Below, in pieces: positions 40,080 to 47,164 of a stretch of DNA of 59,768 nucleotides (positions are counted from its first letter, which is position 1; every line of letters begins with the position of its first letter). The DNA is from a virus. The position numbers and the translations under genes were made by a program. The notes below the pieces were generated by a model. The model saw only the letters and a program-made list of their open reading frames with translations. It was not told where the DNA came from and searched no databases. Location: positions 1 through 59,768 of IMG/VR virus record IMGVR_UViG_3300020200_000031; one strand, given 5' to 3'.

Positions 40080-41224
40080 CCAGGCAGCGTCTATTTTTGG
40101 ATATTAATTGTGTCGACGCAGCCCGACAACGGATTCGCCATGTTTATGACACCTTTGATACGGTTTGTGTTCAGTTTTCTGGCGGCAAAGATTCGACCGC
40201 CGTATTGCTTTTGGCAAAAGAACTACACGAAGAACGCGGGTTGGGTCCGGTTCGAACCATTTTCAGAGACGAAGAAATGGTGAGTCCGCTCGTAATTAAT
40301 TATGTCAATTACGTCCGGCAGTTGCCCTGGGTTGAAATGGAATGGTATTGCATGCCCCAGGGTTCGGAAGTTTGGGTCCTTGGTAAGCGTGAATCAATTA
40401 TTATGTGGAGCGAAATAAGAAGAAAAGAAGGACGTCTTTGTCGTGAAATACCGCCTTGGGCAATAACTGCCGAACATTTTGGATTGCCGCCAGGTAAACC
40501 ACCACCGGAAATTGTTGACTATTACACAATGCAGGGCAAACAGGGAAATACTGCATTTATAACCGGCGTGCGGGCATCGGAATCGATGCTTCGTTATAGG
40601 TCTTTGGTGCAAAAATTGCATGAAAATTATATTGTCACTCCATATAAGTCAAAAAAGGGAATTCCCTTAAAGTTTGCAAAAATAATTTACGATTGGCAAA
40701 CTGCTGACGTATTTAAATACATTATTGAAGAACACAATTTTAAATATTGCGAATATTACGACCGCGCTGCCCTAACGGGCAGCAATACCAGGGTGGGCAT
40801 TCCCCTGCATGGAATCGCAATTCGTAGAATTGGTGATGTCGTTAGGACCGAGCCGGAATTTTATGATGAATTAGTAAGGTGTTTTCCAGAAATTGATGCT
40901 CAGCGTCTATATTGGGCGGTTTACGATTACGACAAATTAATTCGCCAATATGCCGATAAGGGTTTTGACGGCGCAAAAAAATTCATTAGGGATTTTATGA
41001 TGAACGAAACCAAGGCTTTGAGGGCAAAAGCGTTTGTTGCCGAATTTAGGCGCAAACATTTAATTGACCCGCGGTCCTACACGATTTATTCCCTTATTTA
41101 TCAAATGTTTATGGGCGCAATGGCTCATAGTGTTGCGGTGTCGCCGATAGGGCCAAAAACAAAATCCCATACGGTAAGGTCAATTTCTGAAATTGATAGC
41201 ATGGAGTTGAACGATGGAAATTAA
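40076..41224 (+). CDS. PAPS-reductase-like PP-loop protein (IbrA/DUF3440 type)
   Basis: This 382-residue protein has the ATP-pyrophosphatase PP-loop FSGGKDSTA (34-42) near its start, followed by FRDEEMVSP and a GVRASESMLRYRS motif. Its C-terminal part is much longer than in metabolic PAPS reductases and lacks their usual C-terminal ECGxH motif, which suggests an IbrA- or DndC-like enzyme that activates or modifies a substrate with ATP, not sulphate assimilation. It is flanked by two ParB-like genes, each overlapping it, so the three probably act as one unit. Nucleic-acid modification, regulation or defence are possible, but none is shown. Confidence 0.8.
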   Translation: MTRQRLFLDINCVDAARQRIRHVYDTFDTVCVQFSGGKDSTAVLLLAKELHEERGLGPVRTIFRDEEMVSPLVINYVNYVRQLPWVEMEWYCMPQGSEVWVLGKRESIIMWSEIRRKEGRLCREIPPWAITAEHFGLPPGKPPPEIVDYYTMQGKQGNTAFITGVRASESMLRYRSLVQKLHENYIVTPYKSKKGIPLKFAKIIYDWQTADVFKYIIEEHNFKYCEYYDRAALTGSNTRVGIPLHGIAIRRIGDVVRTEPEFYDELVRCFPEIDAQRLYWAVYDYDKLIRQYADKGFDGAKKFIRDFMMNETKALRAKAFVAEFRRKHLIDPRSYTIYSLIYQMFMGAMAHSVAVSPIGPKTKSHTVRSISEIDSMELNDGN

Positions 41225-41756
41225 ATACATTCCAATTGAAGATTTAAAAATTGGAGATTGGCATGCAAATTATATTCTTAAACCTGAATTAAAAGTTCTT
41301 GCCTCTTCTATTGGTAATTTGGGTTTTGTTTCCCCATTAATAGTAATGAAGCGTGACAATTCAATTATCGATGGATATTACCGTTGGATGATTGTTAAAG
41401 AAAACAAAGAATTGAGTAAAAAACATCCAACGATTCCATGCGTTATCGTCGATTGCGATTCGCTTGAAGCGAGCATGTTGCATCTTCGAATCAATAGGTC
41501 TAGGGGTCAATTGGTCGCACACTTAGTTTCTGGGGTAATAAAAAAATTAGTCAGAAGCAAAAAATATAATGAAAAAGATTTGCAACAACTATTGTCAATG
41601 TCCGATGATGAACTCGACGTTCTTCTTGACGGAACAATAATTAAACGAATCAAAATTTCTGAACATAAATATTCACGTGCCTGGGTTCCAATCGAAGCCC
41701 CCAAAAACGCTTTGGAAAACTTTGTTCCCGAGAAACCGCCGAATGCTGATAGGTAA
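41214..41756 (+). CDS. ParB-like protein (second of pair)
   Basis: This 180-residue protein is a compact ParB-like domain: YIPIEDLKIGDWHANYILKP, LASSIGNLGFVSPLIVM, SIIDGYYRWMIVKEN and LRINRSRGQLVAH. It differs from the ParB-like neighbour in size and in lacking a C-terminal domain, so the two are not recent copies. Its ATG lies inside the end of the PAPS-reductase-like gene (11-base overlap), which implies translational coupling. It is the last gene of the DNA-processing block. Confidence 0.75.
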   Translation: MEIKYIPIEDLKIGDWHANYILKPELKVLASSIGNLGFVSPLIVMKRDNSIIDGYYRWMIVKENKELSKKHPTIPCVIVDCDSLEASMLHLRINRSRGQLVAHLVSGVIKKLVRSKKYNEKDLQQLLSMSDDELDVLLDGTIIKRIKISEHKYSRAWVPIEAPKNALENFVPEKPPNADR

Positions 41757-41789
41757 ATTAATTTGGCTTGACTAATGCTAATATTTTAA

Positions 41790-41818
41790 GTGTCGCATCC
41801 CGATATATTTTGCGACAC
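41790..41818. terminator. Hairpin between replication block and tail block
   Basis: GTGTCGCA and TGCGACAC form a perfect 8-bp stem with a 13-base loop. No clean U tract follows, so it may be a weak or Rho-assisted terminator, or a structured leader for the next gene. A TTGACT lies 17 bases before it, but no well-placed -10 was found. Confidence 0.4.
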
Positions 41819-41840
41819 CCATTGACGTTTGGAGTTCAAA

Positions 41841-41975
41841 ATGCCCAATGTTGAAATTGGAGGCGGCGAAGGCGGTGCGGCAGGCAGAATACGGCGCGCT
41901 GCATCACGTGCGGTTGAGGCTGCGCAAAGGATTGGTCGCGGACTTATCGACCGATTTAGGGGCCGTCGTCGCTAA
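41841..41975 (+). CDS. Small arginine-rich protein (44 residues)
   Basis: This short frame encodes 44 residues: an acidic/glycine start (MPNVEIGGGEGGAAG), then an amphipathic basic helix with 12 Arg and few other polar residues, ending RFRGRRR. GGAG sits 6 bases before the ATG. It could bind DNA or RNA, or a membrane, and resembles short basic segments that precede cassettes in the giants. No family was recognised. Confidence 0.55.
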   Translation: MPNVEIGGGEGGAAGRIRRAASRAVEAAQRIGRGLIDRFRGRRR

Positions 41976-42004
41976 ATCGCAATCGAACTTGAGAGGTTAG
42001 TAAA

Positions 42005-42877
42005 ATGTTAGTAACACTGGCCAACCTCACCACATATATGGATATCAGCCTATCCCTGCGTCAGCAAGATGCTGCAGAAATAATTCTTCAGGGCCTGCAG
42101 AGCGAGATGGAAACATATCTTGGCAGACCGGTAGAAATCACTGACTTTACAGAAGAAGCCCATATTTTGGAATCAAACCATGTCAATGTACCAATGGGTT
42201 CATATTTTTACAATCAGGGCCTAGGTTTGGGCGATTCTGACCCAAATGGAATTATTACCTACGCTGCACCGCCAAGCACGATTTATCTAAGAAATACGCC
42301 CATTGTCTCGGTTTCAAAAGTCGAGATGGATGGCCCAACACTGCACAACAAAATTCTTGGCGAGGCACAGAAGAGGACCGCAACAATAACCGGTGCCACG
42401 GTTGCTTCTGGAACCGCGACCTATACGGCAGCAAATCATGGCTTCACCCTGGGACAAACGGTAACGATAACTGGAGTCACGCCTATCGCGTACAACATCA
42501 ATGCCAAAATAATCACCGCCGTAACAACAAACACCTTTGCAATTGCGAATTCGGGTGTAACTGGAAACTATGTGTCGGGTGGAAGCGCCACCGCGAATGG
42601 AAGCGACTACACCGTTAGAAGATATGGTCTGGATATTTATGCCGGATTTGCCAACGACATTATTAAGGTCACATATCGAGGCGGACTTGATGGCGACAAC
42701 ATCAAGATGTTTAAACTTATGATTTTGCGGGCTGCGACACGCGAAATGCAAAACATGCACGACGATGTAGTGGGCGTAAAGGACTTGAATCCTCGTGGCG
42801 TGTCAACCATGGAAACAGGTTTTCTTGAAAGCGAATTAAATCAACTCAAGAATTATTCTCGACGCAGGATTAGTTAA
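42005..42877 (+). CDS. Head-tail connector protein with inserted beta domain
   Basis: This 290-residue protein resembles head-tail connectors of the HK97 gp6 / SPP1 gp15 type: the N-terminal helices (QDAAEIILQGLQSEMETYLGR) and a C-terminal helix after FANDIIKVTYRGGLDGD ... MFKLMILRAATREM. Between them at about 122-200 is an inserted beta-rich domain, ITGATVASGTATYTAAN followed by FTLGQTVTITGV, similar to one in the baseplate J-like protein in this window. Such inserts are common on virion surfaces. It opens the neck and tail gene block. Confidence 0.72.
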   Translation: MLVTLANLTTYMDISLSLRQQDAAEIILQGLQSEMETYLGRPVEITDFTEEAHILESNHVNVPMGSYFYNQGLGLGDSDPNGIITYAAPPSTIYLRNTPIVSVSKVEMDGPTLHNKILGEAQKRTATITGATVASGTATYTAANHGFTLGQTVTITGVTPIAYNINAKIITAVTTNTFAIANSGVTGNYVSGGSATANGSDYTVRRYGLDIYAGFANDIIKVTYRGGLDGDNIKMFKLMILRAATREMQNMHDDVVGVKDLNPRGVSTMETGFLESELNQLKNYSRRRIS

Positions 42878-42878
42878 A

Positions 42879-43346
42879 ATGGGTTCCGAATTAGACGTCA
42901 AAATTAAGATTAAAGTAAGAAATCTTGACAATGTTAAAGATAATTTAAAAAATATTAAAAGACGGATGAAGGACTTACGGCCTGTTTGGCCGAGGGCACA
43001 CGCAAGCCTTAAAGATTACATGATAGAAAACTTTACGGCGCAGGGCTTACCATCGGGTGGGTGGAGGCCATTAGACGCAGAGTATGGTGCTTGGAAAATG
43101 AGACATTATCCTGGGGCGCCGATTCTTGTGAAGGGTGGCGGATTGTTTGCAAAAATATTGCAAGGTCCAGATTTGGATGGTAGGCCGTCGGGTGCAAGTT
43201 TTGTATTTAGTGGAGAAGTTGCCAAGTTTCATCAATACGGAACAACAAAAATGCCGGCAAGAAAAATTTTGTTTTCACCCGAAGTTTGGGAAAAACAAGT
43301 TGCCCAGATGATTGAAGAATATATTGTTGATGGCAAGGTTGGATAA
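42879..43346 (+). CDS. Tail completion / virion morphogenesis protein
   Basis: This 155-residue protein resembles phage gp10-like or Mu G-like completion proteins: an N-terminal helix, SLKDYMIENFTAQGLPSGGW with the conserved aromatic, GGGLFAKI, and FHQYGTTKMPARKILF, the H-x-x-G ... P-A-R motif typical of this family. It should sit at the head-tail joint and close the neck. It follows the connector directly. Confidence 0.75.
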   Translation: MGSELDVKIKIKVRNLDNVKDNLKNIKRRMKDLRPVWPRAHASLKDYMIENFTAQGLPSGGWRPLDAEYGAWKMRHYPGAPILVKGGGLFAKILQGPDLDGRPSGASFVFSGEVAKFHQYGTTKMPARKILFSPEVWEKQVAQMIEEYIVDGKVG

Positions 43347-43354
43347 TTTTTTTT

Positions 43355-43993
43355 ATGGAAATAGGCCATTTGATGCATGGGGCGCATTTTGCGAAAAACT
43401 ATGTTTCTACGTATTTGCAAACTGATTTACCAATCAGAATAAATCGATATCGAAATGGCTGGAATATTTCCAGCACCGAATTACCAACACCTGCTAAATT
43501 TTTTTCCCATGAACCGCTTGCGCTTGATATGTGGCCGACAATTATCACCGTTGTCATTTCAACTACCGGATTTGAAAGAATGGGCTTTGATGGCCCCAAT
43601 CCCCTTTATCGAGTCAATTACGCGATGCGCACATATGTTTGGTGCAGGGCAGTTGGACCCGAAGAAGCCACCATTGCTCGAGACCGTTTAACGTCGGTCG
43701 TGCGGTCGGCATTGCTTGATTATCCGTGCTTACAGGCGGTTGACCCGCGCCAATCTTTTCAGGTAATGATAGACGAGAATTCTATGCGCGAAGAATTTTC
43801 GGAAATCACCCTTTTGAAAGGCGACAGGGTTTTGTGTGGTGGTTATGTCGGCTACACCCTCGGAATCAATGAAGTTGTTACCCGTCAAGACATTGGAGCA
43901 ATTTCTGAAATTGAATTCGCAATTTCGCAGCAGGGCATTACGGACCAAAATCTTTCTGCAAGCACATGGACAAACACCTATTCCGTTGAGTAG
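43355..43993 (+). CDS. Probable tail terminator / neck protein
   Basis: This 212-residue protein has a beta-rich core (WPTIITVVISTTGFERMG, RVNYAMRTYVWCRAVGPEEA) and sits between the completion protein and the sheath, where the tail terminator usually lies. The sequence fits that fold but no signature is decisive. It has no Shine-Dalgarno and starts 8 bases after the upstream stop. Confidence 0.55.
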   Translation: MEIGHLMHGAHFAKNYVSTYLQTDLPIRINRYRNGWNISSTELPTPAKFFSHEPLALDMWPTIITVVISTTGFERMGFDGPNPLYRVNYAMRTYVWCRAVGPEEATIARDRLTSVVRSALLDYPCLQAVDPRQSFQVMIDENSMREEFSEITLLKGDRVLCGGYVGYTLGINEVVTRQDIGAISEIEFAISQQGITDQNLSASTWTNTYSVE

Positions 43994-44036
43994 TTGTTTA
44001 TGAAGTACAATTTATATCAAATTCCCAGGGAGTGAC

Positions 44037-44348
44037 ATGACTCGTTTATTCAAAAAAATTTACAACAACGATTTTTCCTCGATTGAGGGTCCAGCGCTTA
44101 TCATCAAGAACCTAACTTTGGGCCATTTCGAGGTTGATGAGGCCGGACGCAGTCTTGAAAGTTTGGGTACTGCTGCTGTCGACTTGGATAGCAAAATTTG
44201 TTTAGCCGGAATTCAGGCTGGTCAATTGGAAAAAATTAAAGAAATTTCGACCAAAAATTCAAAACCTAAAACCAAGAGCGTTTTTACTTCCGACGAGGAA
44301 GTAATCTCGACAGTTGCATCACCGGAACCGAAAGATTCTGTACAATAG
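44037..44348 (+). CDS. Small hypothetical tail-block protein
   Basis: This 103-residue protein has an N-terminal beta region (SSIEGPALIIKNLTLGHFEV) and a Lys/Ser-rich, probably disordered tail. It lies just before the sheath gene with a GGGAG site. A TACAAT about 26 bases upstream could be a -10 box without a good -35. No family was recognised; a minor neck or sheath-associated protein is possible from position. Confidence 0.5.
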   Translation: MTRLFKKIYNNDFSSIEGPALIIKNLTLGHFEVDEAGRSLESLGTAAVDLDSKICLAGIQAGQLEKIKEISTKNSKPKTKSVFTSDEEVISTVASPEPKDSVQ

Positions 44349-44390
44349 AACAACTAAGCAAGAAGATTTCTTAATAGTAAGGATGGTGTC

Positions 44391-45854
44391 ATGCCAGGCG
44401 TAAGTATACAAACAGGGGTCAGGGTCGGACCAAATGCGGCGACTTCGGTCGAGACGTCTCAGATTTTTATTGTCGGCAAGACAGAGCGTGGGCCAATCAG
44501 CACCGCCAAACTGGTAACCAGCCTTGAAGAATACAAGGCAATTTATGGCGGGTATGTCTCTTATTCGTTTACCCAGCCGGTCATTGAATCTTTCTTTGAA
44601 GAGGGCGGCACAAGGGCCTGGATTTGCCGAGTATGTGGTGCTTCCCCAACAACTGGAACGCTTGCATTGCTTGGCGCTGCCTCTGCTGCATCTTTTTCCG
44701 TAACTGCCAATGGACCTGGCGCTTGGAGTTCCGGAATTAAGGTTCAAATAATCAATCCCGGCACCGGTGGTGGCGACTTTATCGTCAAAATTTTTGACAA
44801 TGATGTGCTGAAGTTTTCAACCGGCAACTGCACGACGGTTCTTCAGGCGGTTGGACGCATAAATTCCAGTCCTGTCGCTTCCAAAATTGTCACTGCTGCG
44901 GCCACGGGAACAGCGTTGCCAGTGAACCTTGCAGCAACCGCTCTTTCGGCGGGCGATGACAATGAAGAAGTGGTGGCCAATGCCGACTATGTAAGTAACT
45001 TGACAAACTTCCTTGAATCGTATGGCACCGGAGTTGTTATGTGTGCAGAGACCGAAAACACAACGGTCCAAACTGGACTTGCAACCCATGCAAATGCATT
45101 TAATAGACTTGCTTTCATTAATTCATCGGTTTCCGATAGCACGGCCAATGCACAGGCAGACGGTTATGCGCTTGCTGCGGCAGGTTCAAACACTGAACAC
45201 GTTGCTTATTTTTACCCGTGGGTTTACGTACCAACCTCGGTGCCTGGCGTCAACCGCGCCATCCCACCGGTGGGCTACGCCGCCGGAAAACGCGCAGTTG
45301 CCCACGCACAGATTGGGGCTCACAAACCTGGCGCCGGCTTAATTTCAATTGCACAATTCGTCAATGGCGTAGTGGCTGATGTCGATAAAGCAACTGGTGA
45401 CGCTCTTGATGAGGCCTATGTAAACGCGATTCGTATAATCAACAACACAATTCGAATTTATGGCGCGCGCTCGTGTTCTTCAGACACGGGCAACTTCCGC
45501 TATATCACGGCGCAAGACGTTGTCAACCAGGTCGTGGTCGAGGCAAATCGTTCGCTTGAAGACTTGCTGTTCAGTGTAATTGACGGCCGCAACACCGTGT
45601 TTGCTGCCGTCGAAGCCAAACTGTTCGGGATTCTCGAGCCGCTCCGTTTAAATGGTGCGTTGTTCGAGGCCTTCGACAACAATGGCAAACGAATCGACTT
45701 TGGTTACACAGTCAAGTGCGATGCCTCGCTCAATCCGACAAGTCAACTTGCAGATGGATTGATTAAGGCAAGAGTTGGTCTTCGCGTCTCGGGTGTAGGC
45801 GACAAAATTGAAGTTGAAATCATCAAGTCGAACCTAGTTAAGTCGGTTGTTTAA
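44391..45854 (+). CDS. Contractile tail sheath protein
   Basis: This 487-residue protein is a tail sheath subunit. It starts with the typical MPGVSIQTGVRV, has IVGKTERGPISTAKLVTSLEEYKAIYG and FFEEGGTRAWICRVCG, a variable central domain, then AHVAYFYPWVYV-like residues, VPPVGYAAG and a C-terminal DLLFSVIDGRNTVFAAVEAKLFG. Sheath subunits stack around the tube and contract to drive it through the envelope. This gene makes the virus a myovirus type. Confidence 0.93.
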   Translation: MPGVSIQTGVRVGPNAATSVETSQIFIVGKTERGPISTAKLVTSLEEYKAIYGGYVSYSFTQPVIESFFEEGGTRAWICRVCGASPTTGTLALLGAASAASFSVTANGPGAWSSGIKVQIINPGTGGGDFIVKIFDNDVLKFSTGNCTTVLQAVGRINSSPVASKIVTAAATGTALPVNLAATALSAGDDNEEVVANADYVSNLTNFLESYGTGVVMCAETENTTVQTGLATHANAFNRLAFINSSVSDSTANAQADGYALAAAGSNTEHVAYFYPWVYVPTSVPGVNRAIPPVGYAAGKRAVAHAQIGAHKPGAGLISIAQFVNGVVADVDKATGDALDEAYVNAIRIINNTIRIYGARSCSSDTGNFRYITAQDVVNQVVVEANRSLEDLLFSVIDGRNTVFAAVEAKLFGILEPLRLNGALFEAFDNNGKRIDFGYTVKCDASLNPTSQLADGLIKARVGLRVSGVGDKIEVEIIKSNLVKSVV

Positions 45855-45872
45855 TAAACGGAGGAATAAATT

Positions 45873-46346
45873 ATGGCTAAAGTATCACAAAGACAAGTTC
45901 TCGCAAATATTCGCCCACACAGTGGGCAGAGTTTGGCGGACTTGCCCAAGTTTGAAACTTTTTTGTTTGCCCAAGTAGCGGGCGGTGAAATCACCGCTGC
46001 TGTAGAAAAAATCTATGAGGGTGGAAAGTCATCTCCGACGGTTCTTTGCGCTCCGTTTGATATTGGTGACATTACTTTAACCGCCCACTATGACGACGAC
46101 AGGGTTCCTTCTGACCTCAATACTGGTCTGGCTGCAAAAGTAGCAAAGTTGCGCGAATATGTGGGCAAGGCCTATTACGACATCACGGTCGAAACTTATG
46201 ACTGCGACCTTAAAAAGATGGGTCTGGATAGAGTCTATTCCAAGGCGTTGCTTGTTGGTCTGACTGAACCAGATGGCGACTCGTCTTCGGGCGCACCATC
46301 AACCTTTGCCCTGACTTTCTCGATATCGACTGTCGCCAGCAAGTAA
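45873..46346 (+). CDS. Tail tube protein
   Basis: This 157-residue protein follows the sheath gene with an ideal site (GGAGG). It is beta-rich with AGGEITAAVEKIYEGGKSSP and DIGDITLTAHYDDDRVPSDL, a pattern seen in tail tube proteins of contractile phages. Size and position match. It would form the inner tube through which DNA passes. Confidence 0.85.
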   Translation: MAKVSQRQVLANIRPHSGQSLADLPKFETFLFAQVAGGEITAAVEKIYEGGKSSPTVLCAPFDIGDITLTAHYDDDRVPSDLNTGLAAKVAKLREYVGKAYYDITVETYDCDLKKMGLDRVYSKALLVGLTEPDGDSSSGAPSTFALTFSISTVASK

Positions 46347-46401
46347 ATTTTAATAATAATTTACACTTAATTGGCCTATATGGTGTGCTAGGTTGTGCGC
46401 C

Positions 46402-46938
46402 ATGAGCAACAGTGAACTTTACACAACACCAGAAGACCCCAAAAAGCCAGTTAAACCAGCAGAAAAATTGAACAAAAAAGATGAGCCAACTCTTCTTGCG
46501 CAATTAACCGCCGCGGTGAAAAAGAAAGTAGAACGTCCCCAAGTTCTACTTATTATTCCCGAACGCCCGAATATCAAACTGATTATCAGCCCAAACATTA
46601 CGCAAAATCAACTTCGTAACTGGCGTAAACTTTCTGGCGAAGACAGCAAAAATGGCATGGATGCGCTTAAATTTTCCTGCTTGGTGGTCGGCAGTACGAC
46701 CGTGGGCATGATGTTTAACGACGAAGAGGTCAGGGATGCCGACGGTGTCGAATTGACCTTTGCGTCCGATTTGATTATGCAAATGACAGATACGACTCGT
46801 CCTCAGCCGGATTGTATCCGTGCGTTTTTCGGCGTTGACCCGCACATCGAATCCGCAGCCGTCAAAATCCTTGAGGCGGCCGGATATGCGGATACTGTTG
46901 ACACAGAGGACCCTACGAAGGAGTCTTCGACGATTTAG
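46402..46938 (+). CDS. Tail assembly chaperone, short form (gpG-like)
   Basis: This 178-residue protein lies between the tube and tape measure genes, where tail assembly chaperones are found. I start at the ATG at 46402; the earlier TTG at 46393 is less likely. The N-terminus is Lys/Pro-rich and disordered, the rest a small alpha/beta domain. Near its stop the ribosome can shift to the -1 frame to make a longer form, see 46902-47102. The short and long forms usually coat the tape measure and recruit tube protein. Confidence 0.8.
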   Translation: MSNSELYTTPEDPKKPVKPAEKLNKKDEPTLLAQLTAAVKKKVERPQVLLIIPERPNIKLIISPNITQNQLRNWRKLSGEDSKNGMDALKFSCLVVGSTTVGMMFNDEEVRDADGVELTFASDLIMQMTDTTRPQPDCIRAFFGVDPHIESAAVKILEAAGYADTVDTEDPTKESSTI

Positions 46939-47102
46939 TCGAAGATTCCTTAATCATAAACGCCGCTCGTCTTGGTGAATTGTGGGGCACAAACCCACTG
47001 ACTTTATTGGATTGTTCTCCTGATGAATGGATGATACTGATGGCATGTGCTAAAGTTGTATCTGACGACCGCGAGCGAGAACGGCGCGAAACGGAGAAGT
47101 AG
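46902..47102 (+). CDS. Frameshift extension of tail assembly chaperone (gpGT-like)
   Basis: In the -1 frame relative to the short form there is an open segment of 66 codons bounded by a stop at 46899-46901 and ending TAG at 47100-47102. It encodes EGVFDDLVEDSLIINAARL, LWGTNPLTLLDCSPDEW and a charged tail with REREREET-like residues, the helical T-domain pattern of these chaperones (Trp, Pro, then aromatic-rich helix). It has no usable start of its own, so it should be made only by frameshifting within bases 46902-46938, giving a fusion of about 230 residues. Confidence 0.8.
   Translation, partial: HRGPYEGVFDDLVEDSLIINAARLGELWGTNPLTLLDCSPDEWMILMACAKVVSDDRERERRETEK
46908..46951 (+). promoter_or_regulatory. 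Programmed -1 frameshift signal
   Basis: A CCCT (46911-46914, the Pro codon CCT read in frame 0) can re-pair as CCC in the -1 frame. Three bases later comes a 14-bp stem (AAGGAGTCTTCGAC, 46918-46931, with GTCGAAGATTCCTT, 46938-46951, one wobble pair) and a 6-base loop, which includes the frame-0 stop. The slip site is not a classic X-XXY-YYZ heptamer and the spacer is short, so the exact slip codon is uncertain, but the stem is strong and well placed. Confidence 0.65.
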
Positions 47103-47164
47103 CACTCCACTCTGCCCGAGTCACATAAAGGGACTTTTTGTTCCTTATAAGGACTTAGGAAAAA

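Noticed and set aside
40076-41224. A metabolic PAPS reductase (cysH auxiliary gene)
   Set aside because: The protein is longer than CysH and lacks the usual C-terminal Cys motif, and its partners are ParB-like proteins, so sulphur assimilation is unlikely.
39285-41756. A Dnd-type phosphorothioation system
   Set aside because: The PP-loop protein is DndC-like in general form, but no DndA, DndD or DndE homologue was seen, and the two ParB-like partners fit IbrAB-type clusters better.
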